The notes: generated by a model not told the origin, from the sequence alone. Positions 1-5,676 are shown, counted from the first letter of the stretch. The stretch: 6,638 nucleotides of DNA from Pseudonocardia sp. (GCA_030147065.1 JASLAP010000432.1:1-6638), one strand, 5' to 3'. Made by a program: numbers and translations.

Positions 1-1
1 C

Positions 2-871
2 GCCTGCGGGCACGACGCGCACGCCGCGATCGTGCTCGGCGCCGGCCTCGCGCTGGCCTCGGCGCCGGCCCTGCCCGGCCGGGTCCGGCTGATCTTCCAG
101 CCGGCCGAGGAGATCCAGCCCGGCGGCGCGCTGGACATGGTGGCCGACGGCGCCACCGAGGGCGTGCAGCGGATCTTCGCGCTGCACTGCGACCCGCGGC
201 TGGAGGTCGGCAAGGTCGGCACCCGGGTCGGGCCGATCACCTCGGCGTGCGACGTGCTGGAGGTCCGGCTCACCTCGCCGGGCGGGCACACCGCCCGCCC
301 GCACCTGACCGCCGACCTGGTCGAGGCCCTCGGTCTGCTGATCACCCAGCTGCCGCTGCTGCTGACCCGGCAGGTCGACCCGCGGTCGGGCACCGTGCTG
401 GTGTGGGGCGCGGTGCAGGCGGGCGAGGCGGCCAACGCCATCCCGCAGCACGGCGTCCTGCGCGGCACCCTGCGCACCGCCGACCACGCCACCTGGGGCG
501 AGCTGGAGGAGAAGATCCGCTCGCTGGTGGGCGCGCTGCTGGCGCCGACCGGGGTGGGCTGGACGCTGGAGCACACCCGCGGCGTCCCGCCGGTGGTGAA
601 CGAGGCGGTCAGCACGGGCATGCTGGCCGACTCGGCGATCACCGTGCTGGGCCCGGACGCGGCCACCGGCACCGAGCAGTCCAGCGGCGGCGAGGACTTC
701 GCCTGGTACCTGGAGCACGTGCCGGGGGCGATGGCCCGGCTCGGCGTGTGGGCCGGGCACGGCCCGAAGCGCGACATCCACCAGCCGACGTTCGACCTCG
801 ACGAGCGCGCCCTGCCGTTCGGGGTGCGGGTGCTCACCCAGGCCGCGCTGGCCGCGCTGTCGATCCCCTGA
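2..871 (+). CDS. M20D-family metallo-amidohydrolase, 5'-truncated by window edge
   Basis: This is the C-terminal 289 codons of a zinc-type M20 amidohydrolase. The family (IAA-amino-acid hydrolases, hippurate hydrolase, mycobacterial AmiA/AmiB) hydrolyses N-acyl amino acid or related amide bonds in the cytosol. The reading frame is open from base 2. The first visible residues are the metal motif CGHDAHAA, which lies about 100 residues into family members, so the start is upstream of the window. Further ligands follow: QPAEE at visible residues 33-37, ALHCDP at about 60-65, and a closing His in DIHQPTF near the end. SPGGHTARPH marks the start of the dimerisation lid domain. The frame runs intact to TGA at 869-871. 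Next to the GGCT-like gene and lpdA it occupies the place of M. tuberculosis amiA1 (Rv3305c), so it is probably that orthologue. The natural substrate cannot be read from the sequence. Confidence 0.93.
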   Translation, partial: ACGHDAHAAIVLGAGLALASAPALPGRVRLIFQPAEEIQPGGALDMVADGATEGVQRIFALHCDPRLEVGKVGTRVGPITSACDVLEVRLTSPGGHTARPHLTADLVEALGLLITQLPLLLTRQVDPRSGTVLVWGAVQAGEAANAIPQHGVLRGTLRTADHATWGELEEKIRSLVGALLAPTGVGWTLEHTRGVPPVVNEAVSTGMLADSAITVLGPDAATGTEQSSGGEDFAWYLEHVPGAMARLGVWAGHGPKRDIHQPTFDLDERALPFGVRVLTQAALAALSIP

Positions 872-890
872 GCGACCGCCCCACCGATCC

Positions 891-933
891 CCGCGACCCG
901 GGTCCCCGCCGTACCGGCGGGCCCGGGTCGCGG
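891..933. terminator. Strong bulged hairpin, probable bidirectional terminator
   Basis: The arms CCGCGACCCGGG (891-902) and CCCGGGTCGCGG (922-933) enclose CCCGCCG/CGGCGGG around a TAC loop. This gives a 19-bp stem with one 2-nt bulge (903-904). It begins 20 bases after the amidohydrolase stop, in a convergent gap. There is no T-tract, as is usual for high-GC actinobacterial terminators. Confidence 0.7.
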
Positions 934-950
934 CGCGTCCAGGGCCGAAC

Positions 951-983
951 GAGCGGCCGGCGGCGCGCCGGGCCGCCCCGCTC
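951..983. terminator. Second hairpin in the convergent gap
   Basis: GAGCGG (951-956) pairs with CCGCTC (978-983), and GGCGG (959-963) with CCGCC (973-977), leaving a 2-nt bulge and a 9-nt loop. It lies between two other hairpins of the same gap. It may add to termination, but in DNA this GC-rich such pairing also arises by chance. Confidence 0.35.
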
Positions 984-1004
984 GGCCCAAGCGGAGTTGG
1001 GCCG
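983..1004 (-). terminator. Hairpin downstream of the GGCT-like gene
   Basis: This is a perfect 8-bp stem, CGGCCCAA (983-990) and TTGGGCCG (997-1004), with a GCGGAG loop. It lies 14 bases past the stop of the minus-strand gene ending at 1019, where a terminator is expected. No U-tract follows. Confidence 0.5.
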
Positions 1005-1018
1005 ACCGGGTGGTGGGG

Positions 1019-1468
1019 TCAGAGGGACTTGCGGCTGGGCCGGGACCGCAGCGCGGCGACGTAGTCGTCCGGGGCGCCGGCCTGCTCGGCCGCGTCGGCG
1101 ATCACCCCGAGGTAGCGCGCGGACGGCTCGCCGCCCTCGTAGGCGTCCAGCACGTAGACCCAGGCCAGCACGTCCCCGTCGAGGGTGTGCACGCGCAGCC
1201 GGAGCTTCTTGTGCAGCCCGAGCTCGCCGCCCTCCCAGCGGTCCAGCTGCGGGGCGTCCAGGTCGGAGACGTCGTAGAGCACGACGAAGACCTGCGAGCC
1301 CGGCTCCTCGACCACGGTGGAGAGCGCGCCCTCCCAGCCGTAGTCCTCCCCGCCGAAGGTCAGCCGCCAGCCCATCAGCCACCCGGTGTCCGTCATCGGC
1401 GAGTGCGGGGCCCGCTCTTTCATCTGGGCGGGGTCCATGTTCGACCCGTAGGCGGCGTAGAGCGGCAC
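1019..1468 (-). CDS. Gamma-glutamylcyclotransferase-like (AIG2/GGCT fold) protein
   Basis: This is a small cytosolic protein of 149 residues. The N-terminal YAAYGSNM motif is the substrate-loop signature of the GGCT/AIG2 fold, whose members release 5-oxoproline from gamma-glutamyl amino acids or peptides. The likely catalytic acid is Glu79 in LDRWEGGELG, matching the conserved LDxxEG acid of the family. Other conserved stretches are WRLTFGGED (about 34-42), FVVLYDV (61-67) and the C-terminal PSARYLGVIADAAE. Mycobacterial homologues (Rv3304 position) begin M-P-L-Y as I recall. This favours GTG at 1468 over the in-frame GTG at 1474, and 1468 also lies 6 nt after a TACCCT hexamer, as expected for a leaderless mRNA. 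The gene is divergent from lpdA and convergent with the amidohydrolase, a conserved neighbourhood. The substrate is unproven. Confidence 0.9.
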   Translation of the reverse strand: MPLYAAYGSNMDPAQMKERAPHSPMTDTGWLMGWRLTFGGEDYGWEGALSTVVEEPGSQVFVVLYDVSDLDAPQLDRWEGGELGLHKKLRLRVHTLDGDVLAWVYVLDAYEGGEPSARYLGVIADAAEQAGAPDDYVAALRSRPSRKSL

Positions 1469-1474
1469 CAGCAC

Positions 1475-1480
1475 AGGGTA
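1475..1480 (-). promoter_or_regulatory. -10 element for the GGCT-like gene (leaderless)
   Basis: The minus strand reads TACCCT, a TANNNT -10 match, followed by 6 nt and then GTG at 1468. The expected transcription start is therefore the start codon itself. No clear -35 is visible. A weak purine stretch (GGGATGG, 1484-1490) could instead serve GTG 1474 as a ribosome-binding site. Confidence 0.4.
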
Positions 1481-1497
1481 AGGCCATCCCCGCCGCG

Positions 1498-1503
1498 TAC
1501 CGT
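1498..1503 (+). promoter_or_regulatory. Possible -10 element for lpdA
   Basis: TACCGT matches TANNNT and lies 39 bases before the lpdA GTG. It would give a short leader containing the purine-rich GGAAGGGG at 1524-1531. I see no convincing -35. The whole divergent gap is only 74 bp, so the two promoters must be close together. Confidence 0.35.
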
Positions 1504-1542
1504 GATCGGGGAAGACGGACGGCGGAAGGGGCGGGCCGGAAC

Positions 1543-2946
1543 GTGGCGCGGATCGTGATCATGGGTGGTGGCCCGGCCGGTTACGAGGCTGCCCTGGTGG
1601 CGGCCCAGCACGGCAGCGACGTCACCGTCGTCGAGCGGGACGGCATGGGCGGGGCCTGCGTGCTCGACGACTGCGTGCCGTCCAAGACGTTCATCTCCTC
1701 GGCGGGCATCCGGGTGGACCTGCACCGGGCCCCGGACCTGGGGCTGCTGGCCGACCGGCAGTCCGTCGCGGTGGACCTGCCGACGGTCAACAAGCGGGTC
1801 AAGTCGCTCGCGCTGGCCCAGTCGGCGGACGTGCGGGCCCGGGTGGAGCGGGAGGGCGTGCGGATCGTCCGCGGCACCGCGACGTTCAGCGACGAGCCCG
1901 CCGACCGGGCCCAGCACGTCGTGCAGGCCCGCACCCCCGACGGCGCCGTCGAGGACATCCCGGCCGACGTGGTGCTGATCGCCACCGGCGCGACCCCGCG
2001 GCTGCTGCCCGATGCGCAGCCCGACGGCGAGCGGATCCTCACCTGGCGCCAGCTCTACGACCTGCAGGAACTGCCCGAGCACCTGGTCGTGGTCGGCTCC
2101 GGGGTGACCGGCGCCGAGTTCGTCTCCGCCTACGTGGAGATGGGCGCGCGGGTGACCCTGGTCTCCAGCCGCGACCGGGTGCTGCCCGGCGAGGACGCCG
2201 ACGCGGCCGCGGTGCTGCAGGACGTGTTCGCCGACCGCGGCGTGCAGATCCTGGCCCAGGCCCGCGCCGACTCGGTGCGCCGCGAGGGCGGCGGCGTGCT
2301 GGTCACCCTGGCCGACGGCCGCACCGTCACCGGCTCGCACGCGCTGATGACCGTCGGCTCGGTGCCCAACACCAGCGGGCTGGGCCTGGAGAAGATCGGT
2401 GTGGAGACCGGGCGCGGCGGGTTCATCCCGGTCGACCGGGTCTCGCGCACCAGCGTCCCCGGCGTCTACGCGGCCGGCGACTGCACCGGCGTGCTGATGC
2501 TGGCCTCGGTGGCCGCGATGCAGGGCCGGATCGCGATGTGGCACGCCCTCGGCGAGGGCGTGGCCCCGATCAAGCTCAAGACCGTGGCCGCGGCGGTGTT
2601 CACCCGCCCGGAGATCGCCACCGTGGGGATCAGCCAGAACGCCATCGACGCTGGCGAGGTCCCGGCCCGCACGATCATGATGCCGCTGTCGACGAACCCG
2701 CGGGCCAAGATGCAGGGCCTGCGCCGCGGCTTCGTCAAGCTGTTCTGCCGCCCGGCCACCGGCGTGGTGATCGGCGGCGTGGTGGTCGCCCCGGTGGCCA
2801 GCGAGCTGATCCTGCCGATCGCGATGGCCGTGCAGAACGGCCTGTCCGTCGCCGACCTGGCCCACACCTTCTCGGTCTACCCGTCCCTGTCGGGCTCGAT
2901 CACCGAGGCCGGCCGCCAGCTCATGCGCCACGGCGACCTGGACTGA
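1543..2946 (+). CDS. lpdA: LpdA-type NAD(P)H:quinone reductase, flavoprotein disulfide reductase family
   Basis: This 467-residue protein is a class I pyridine-nucleotide disulfide oxidoreductase fold enzyme. FAD-binding IVIMGGGPAG is at 4-13, NAD(P)-binding VVGSGVTGAE at 183-192, the second FAD motif YAAGDCTG at 309-316, and a C-terminal dimerisation domain from about 350. It closely resembles M. tuberculosis LpdA (Rv3303c), which is described as a quinone reductase, not a lipoamide dehydrogenase. The redox Cys pair is present (Cys39 and Cys44 in GGACVLDDC). The C-terminal His-Glu base of true lipoamide dehydrogenases (HPTxxE) is replaced by Tyr446 and Gly451 in VYPSLSGS. GTG 1543 is chosen because the ATG at 1561 would remove the first FAD-binding strand. 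A purine stretch, GGAAGGGG (1524-1531), lies 11 nt upstream. The stop overlaps the convergent AraC gene. Family is secure; electron acceptor is inferred. Confidence 0.94.
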   Translation: MARIVIMGGGPAGYEAALVAAQHGSDVTVVERDGMGGACVLDDCVPSKTFISSAGIRVDLHRAPDLGLLADRQSVAVDLPTVNKRVKSLALAQSADVRARVEREGVRIVRGTATFSDEPADRAQHVVQARTPDGAVEDIPADVVLIATGATPRLLPDAQPDGERILTWRQLYDLQELPEHLVVVGSGVTGAEFVSAYVEMGARVTLVSSRDRVLPGEDADAAAVLQDVFADRGVQILAQARADSVRREGGGVLVTLADGRTVTGSHALMTVGSVPNTSGLGLEKIGVETGRGGFIPVDRVSRTSVPGVYAAGDCTGVLMLASVAAMQGRIAMWHALGEGVAPIKLKTVAAAVFTRPEIATVGISQNAIDAGEVPARTIMMPLSTNPRAKMQGLRRGFVKLFCRPATGVVIGGVVVAPVASELILPIAMAVQNGLSVADLAHTFSVYPSLSGSITEAGRQLMRHGDLD

Positions 2947-3700
2947 ACCCCCTCGACGGGGGTGCGGCGGTGCGCGGGGTGCGGCCGAGGTGGGCGCGGA
3001 ACACGGCGCTGAACGCGCTCGGGGTGGCGTAGCCGACGGCGGCGGCCACCGCGGTCACCGGTTCGCCCGCGGCCAGCAGCTCCAGCGCCCGCAGCAGCCG
3101 GGCGCGCTGGCGCCACCGGGAGATCGTCAGCCCGGTCTGGGCCAGGAACAGCCGCTCCAGGGTGCGCTGCCCGGCGCCGGTGCCCGCGGCCAGCTGCGTG
3201 AGCGGGGCGGCCGCCGCCGGGTCGGCCAGCAGTACCCGGGCCAGCGCGGCGGCCCGCGGATCGGTCGGGAGCGGGAGCAGCTCGGGAGCGGCCGGGGCGG
3301 CGGCCAGCCGGTCGCCCAGCACGCCGACCAGCCGGCGGTGCTCCGGCTCGCCGCGGCGCAGGGGAGCGGCGCGCACGGCGTGCAGCACCAGCTCGCGCAG
3401 CAGCGGCGGCACGTCCAGCGCGGTCGGCCGGTCCGGCAGCGGCCCCGGTCCGCGCAGGTAGAGCGTGCGCACCGCGACCCGGCCGTGCATCGTGATCCGC
3501 GCGGTCGCGCCGTCGGGCAGCCACATCGCGCGGTGCGGCGGCAGCGCCCGGACCTCGGTGTCGGTCTCGACCCGCATCACCCCGGACGCGGCGTGCAGCA
3601 GCTGGTGCCAGCCCGGCTCGGTGGGCAGCACGACGGTGCCGCTGGGGTGGGTGACCGCGTAACCGCGGGCCAGCAGCTCGTCCTCGCCGGTCTGTCGCAT
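2921..3700 (-). CDS. AraC-family transcriptional regulator with N-terminal cupin domain
   Basis: This is a 259-residue DNA-binding regulator. An N-terminal cupin-like sensor lies at about 20-85 (GTVVLPTEPGWHQLLHA, then ALPPHRAMWLPDG and RTLYLR). A linker follows, then a C-terminal AraC domain from about 150 to 242. Its first helix-turn-helix is near 167-190 (LTQLAAGTGAGQRTLERLF) and the second near 215-240 (VTAVAAAVGYATPSAFSAVF). The FxxxxGxTISRWRQRARL linker helix is typical of the family. The chosen ATG at 3700 precedes MRQTGEDELLARGY; longer upstream frames are compositionally unlike protein. The last 26 bases overlap the end of lpdA. The gene is divergent from the VOC gene, with 63 bp between starts and an 18-bp inverted repeat over its own start codon. 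Autoregulation and control of the VOC gene are therefore likely. The ligand is unknown. Confidence 0.92.
   Translation of the reverse strand: MRQTGEDELLARGYAVTHPSGTVVLPTEPGWHQLLHAASGVMRVETDTEVRALPPHRAMWLPDGATARITMHGRVAVRTLYLRGPGPLPDRPTALDVPPLLRELVLHAVRAAPLRRGEPEHRRLVGVLGDRLAAAPAAPELLPLPTDPRAAALARVLLADPAAAAPLTQLAAGTGAGQRTLERLFLAQTGLTISRWRQRARLLRALELLAAGEPVTAVAAAVGYATPSAFSAVFRAHLGRTPRTAAPPSRGFSPGRRGA
2947..2963. terminator. Short hairpin just after the lpdA stop
   Basis: ACCCCC (2947-2952) and GGGGGT (2958-2963) form a 6-bp stem with a TCGAC loop directly after the lpdA stop. It lies inside the last codons of the convergent AraC gene, so the pairing may be incidental to coding. It is the only hairpin candidate I found at this junction. 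Confidence 0.3.
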
Positions 3701-3709
3701 CCGCGACAG
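3692..3709. promoter_or_regulatory. Candidate operator: 18-bp inverted repeat over the AraC start codon
   Basis: CTGTCGC-ATCC-GCGACAG is a perfect inverted repeat with 7-bp arms and a 4-bp centre. It spans the regulator's start codon (3698-3700) and sits about 55 bp before the VOC start. The placement suits repression of the regulator gene. AraC proteins often bind direct repeats, so the actual ligand could be another protein. Confidence 0.45.
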
Positions 3710-3713
3710 TTTC
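3708..3713 (-). promoter_or_regulatory. Weak -10-like hexamer before the AraC gene
   Basis: The minus strand reads GAAACT followed by 7 nt and the ATG at 3700. It keeps only the A2 and T6 of TANNNT, and overlaps the inverted repeat at 3692-3709. The sequence GGAAAC could alternatively act as a weak ribosome-binding site. Confidence 0.25.
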
Positions 3714-3751
3714 CGCCGACTGCGCGACGGCGCGCCAGCACCCGGTCCGGG

Positions 3752-3757
3752 CACGCT
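3752..3757 (+). promoter_or_regulatory. Weak -10-like hexamer before the VOC gene
   Basis: CACGCT is followed by 6 nt and the ATG at 3764. It keeps A2 and T6 of the TANNNT consensus, and the space up to the ATG has no Shine-Dalgarno sequence. A leaderless transcript is the simplest reading. Confidence 0.3.
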
Positions 3758-3763
3758 GACCCC

Positions 3764-4141
3764 ATGACCGCAGTCCTTCGCCACTTCGCCCTCAACGCCA
3801 CCGACGTCGACGCCGCCCGCCGGTTCTACGCGGCCGCCTTCGGCTGGGGATTCACGCCGTGGGGCCCGCCCGGCTTCTTCCACGTCGACCCCGGCGGCGA
3901 CACCCCGGTGCAGGGCGCCCTGCAGCGGCGCCGCGAGCTGCTGCCCGGCTCGCCGATGCTCGGCCTGGAGGGCACCTTCGGCGTCGACGACCTGCCGGCG
4001 GTGCTGCGCGCCGCCCGCGCCGCCGGCGGCCGGGTGCTGGCCGAGCCGGCCACCATCGCCGGGGTCGGTCACCTGGCCTGGTTGGCCGACCCGGACGGCA
4101 ACGCCGTGGGCGCGATGCAGTACGACCCCGAGGCGGAGTAG
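3764..4141 (+). CDS. Single-domain VOC (glyoxalase/bleomycin-resistance fold) protein
   Basis: This 125-residue protein has the paired beta-alpha-beta-beta-beta units of the vicinal oxygen chelate superfamily. The first module begins LRHFALNATDVDAARRFYAAAFGW (split by its helix), with His7 as a likely metal ligand. The second begins near residue 70 (TFGVDDLPAVLRAARAAGG) and ends in the characteristic LADPDGNAVGAMQ at 107-119. The middle segment PVQGAL (48-53) corresponds to the usual central strand. VOC members include glyoxalases, dioxygenases, antibiotic-binding proteins and uncharacterised stress proteins; nothing here distinguishes among them. It is divergent from the AraC regulator and probably under its control. 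ATG 3764 is supported by the homologous N-terminus and a -10-like CACGCT 6 nt upstream. Confidence 0.9.
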   Translation: MTAVLRHFALNATDVDAARRFYAAAFGWGFTPWGPPGFFHVDPGGDTPVQGALQRRRELLPGSPMLGLEGTFGVDDLPAVLRAARAAGGRVLAEPATIAGVGHLAWLADPDGNAVGAMQYDPEAE

Positions 4142-4159
4142 GCCCGCGGCCCGGGGGTC

Positions 4160-4181
4160 GGATCGGGGTCATCCCCGATCC
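4160..4181. terminator. Perfect 9-bp hairpin after the VOC gene
   Basis: GGATCGGGG (4160-4168) and CCCCGATCC (4173-4181) form a perfect stem with a TCAT loop, 18 bases after the VOC stop and 32 bases before the next gene on the same strand. It supports separate transcription of the two genes. There is no T-tract. Confidence 0.55.
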
Positions 4182-4200
4182 CCGGCGCCGCGGCGGGGCC

Positions 4201-4206
4201 GAGGAT
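4201..4206 (+). promoter_or_regulatory. Very weak -10-like hexamer before the membrane protein gene
   Basis: GAGGAT precedes ATG 4214 by 7 nt and keeps A2 and T6 of TANNNT. The GAGG within it could instead be a ribosome-binding site, with 9 nt to the ATG. The two readings cannot be separated by eye. Confidence 0.22.
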
Positions 4207-4213
4207 CGTTCCC

Positions 4214-4567
4214 ATGACCTCCTCGCTGAGCACGTCGAAGGTTCCCGTCGGCGCCGTCCTGCTGGCCGGGGCGGGGGCGCAGTTGGTGGACGACGTCGCC
4301 TACGTCCTGCTCCCGCCGGTCGCGCTGCTGAGCCCGTTCAGCGGGCTGATCGCGATCCTGCTGACCGCGGGGGCCGCGCGCTACGCCACCCGGGGGATGA
4401 CCGGCGCCGCGCTCGCCCGCACCGGGCTGGCCGTCGGCGCGGTGTCGGCCGGGGTGGGCCTGCTGGTCGGCGGGCTGGGGTTCGTGGCGTTCCTGATCGC
4501 GGTGCTCACCGCGGTCGCCGGCGTGGCCGGGGCGGTGGCCGGGCGCCGGGACAAGACCATCGGCTGA
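4214..4567 (+). CDS. Small multi-span membrane protein of unknown function
   Basis: This 117-residue protein is strongly hydrophobic, and I do not recognise its family. Likely membrane segments are about 11-36 (PVGAVLLAGAGAQLV then AYVLLPPVALL, possibly two short spans), 43-58 (GLIAILLTAGAARYA region), 68-88 (ARTGLAVGAVSAGVGLLVGG) and 89-110 (LGFVAFLIAVLTAVAGVAGA). The N-terminus is short and polar (MTSSLSTSK) and the C-terminus ends GRRDKTIG. A single Asp pair (QLVDDVAY) lies between or within the first spans and may matter for function. Arg residues at about 56, 60 and 69 between spans suggest one cytoplasmic loop. It looks coding because the frame keeps a consistent hydrophobic pattern and G/C third positions, with a terminator-like hairpin on each side. 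No functional link to its neighbours is evident. Confidence 0.75.
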   Translation: MTSSLSTSKVPVGAVLLAGAGAQLVDDVAYVLLPPVALLSPFSGLIAILLTAGAARYATRGMTGAALARTGLAVGAVSAGVGLLVGGLGFVAFLIAVLTAVAGVAGAVAGRRDKTIG

Positions 4568-4614
4568 GGCCGGGGGCCGGTCGCGTGGGGGCGCGGCCGG
4601 CTCGTGCGAGGAGT

Positions 4615-4648
4615 CGATCCCGCCGGTTGGGGGCAACCGGCGGGATCG
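4615..4648. terminator. Perfect 15-bp hairpin, bidirectional terminator
   Basis: CGATCCCGCCGGTTG (4615-4629) pairs perfectly with CAACCGGCGGGATCG (4634-4648) around a GGGG loop. It sits in the 94-bp gap between the convergent membrane protein and espG-like genes and can serve both. Confidence 0.8.
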
Positions 4649-4661
4649 GCCGCGTCCGGGG

Positions 4662-5606
4662 TCAGGCCGGCAGCGCCGGGTCGGCGCGGGAGTCCGCCGG
4701 CAGGGCCAGGGTGAGCAGTTCGCCCAGGCAGTGGCGCAGCCGCCGGCCGTCGACGGGGGCGACGGTGCTCCAGTCCACGCCGTCCGCGGCGGTGCTGCGG
4801 GTGAGCAGGTAGCGCCCGCGCCGCCCGTCGAGCACTCCGAGGACGCCGCCGGCCCGCTTCGTCCCGCCCCACCGGTCGCCGGTGAGCGCGACCAGCTGCG
4901 CGCGCCGCTCGGTGCCGCCGAGCATCCGGGCCAGCGACGCGGCGTCGACCGCCGGCACCCCGCGCTCGGCCAGCGCCGTCCGCAGGCCGACCGGCCCGGG
5001 CTCGGCCCCGTCCGGACGCTGACCGCTGCGGCCGACGCCGCGCCCGCCGGAGTGGCAGGGGGCGCCGACCGGAGCCACCGCTTCGGCGACCGAGCCGAGG
5101 GCGGCGGCCAGCACCGAGGTCGGCAGGGTGGTGGCGCGGCCCGGCCCCGGCGCGGCCGACGGCAGCACGCCGAGCAGCGCCGTCGGCAGCGACCCGCAGG
5201 CCTGCACGGTCAACGACCCGTCCTGCCGCACGGCCAGCGCCCCCACCCCCGGCCCGCCCGCCGCCACCGCCCGCACGCTGCGCCCCCACCACCCGCGCAG
5301 CTCCAGCGCCACCGCCGGCCGGGCCAGCAGGTGCAGCAGCCGGGTCAGCTCGGGGTCGGCCCCGGCCGGCCCGGCCAGCCCGCGCTCGCGCAGCGCCTGC
5401 CAGCCCGCGGCCTCGATCTCCCGCCGCTCGGCCCGGGTCCGCCCCGGCGACTCCAGCCGCAGCACCACCGGCGTCGGCCCCAACCCCAACCGCTCCCAGA
5501 GGACGTCGAACTCCACCGCGGTCAGCACGTGCCGCCCCGCAGCGGGGCCGTGCGGCACGGGGGCGGTCGGGGCCGGGACGGGTCCGGAGCAGCGCATGGT
5601 CGGCAT
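4662..5606 (-). CDS. espG: EspG-family ESX (type VII) secretion-associated protein
   Basis: This 314-residue protein has the EspG layout. An N-terminal strand/helix block reads LTAVEFDVLWERLGLG (28-43) then PVVLRLESPGRTRAERREI (46-64). A central ELRGWWGRSVRAVAAGG strand pair follows (102-118), then GALAVRQDGSLTV (122-134), and a C-terminal GRYLLTRSTAADGVDWSTVAPVDGRRL (264-290). Mycobacterial EspG proteins are cytosolic chaperones for PE/PPE substrates of ESX systems. Non-mycobacterial homologues are common in Pseudonocardiales, often away from any ESX locus, as here. A Gly/Arg-rich insert (about 181-206) looks disordered. ATG 5606 is chosen because a TAGCGT hexamer lies 7 nt upstream. That start adds a Pro/Ala-rich tail of about 26 residues before the conserved domain. 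ATG 5597, or GTG 5528 (288 residues), are alternatives. Partner substrates are unknown. Confidence 0.85.
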   Translation of the reverse strand: MPTMRCSGPVPAPTAPVPHGPAAGRHVLTAVEFDVLWERLGLGPTPVVLRLESPGRTRAERREIEAAGWQALRERGLAGPAGADPELTRLLHLLARPAVALELRGWWGRSVRAVAAGGPGVGALAVRQDGSLTVQACGSLPTALLGVLPSAAPGPGRATTLPTSVLAAALGSVAEAVAPVGAPCHSGGRGVGRSGQRPDGAEPGPVGLRTALAERGVPAVDAASLARMLGGTERRAQLVALTGDRWGGTKRAGGVLGVLDGRRGRYLLTRSTAADGVDWSTVAPVDGRRLRHCLGELLTLALPADSRADPALPA

Positions 5607-5613
5607 GCCGCGC

Positions 5614-5619
5614 ACGCTA
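5614..5619 (-). promoter_or_regulatory. -10 element for the espG-like gene (leaderless)
   Basis: The minus strand reads TAGCGT, a full TANNNT match, followed by 7 nt and ATG 5606. Transcription would begin at the start codon. The -35 is unclear; GACTGT at 5636-5641 has a 16-nt spacing and is the best candidate. Confidence 0.5.
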
Positions 5620-5658
5620 GGCACGCCCCCCACGCCACAGTCCCGAACCCACCCCCGC

Positions 5659-5676
5659 CGTGTGCACCCGCACACG
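5659..5676. promoter_or_regulatory. Inverted repeat upstream of the espG promoter
   Basis: CGTGTGC-ACCC-GCACACG is a perfect inverted repeat with 7-bp arms and a 4-bp centre, at about -53 to -70 relative to the predicted espG transcription start. That position suits an activator site. It has the same arm and spacer lengths as the repeat at 3692-3709 but a different sequence. Confidence 0.3.

Noticed and set aside
247..1542. N-terminal extension of the long plus-strand frame that ends with lpdA
   Set aside because: Its translation is Arg/Pro/Gly-rich shadow sequence antisense or out of frame to the amidohydrolase and GGCT-like genes. The flavoprotein fold starts at GTG 1543.
1420..2931. Long minus-strand open frame opposite lpdA
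   Set aside because: It is a His/Gly/Arg-rich shadow of lpdA caused by high GC at third positions, with no recognisable domain.
5529..5558. Hairpin just upstream of GTG 5528 as a translational control element
   Set aside because: The stem GTGCCG/CGGCAC with an inner CCCCG/CGGGG is real, but with ATG 5606 as start it lies inside the coding sequence and is probably incidental to GC-rich codons.
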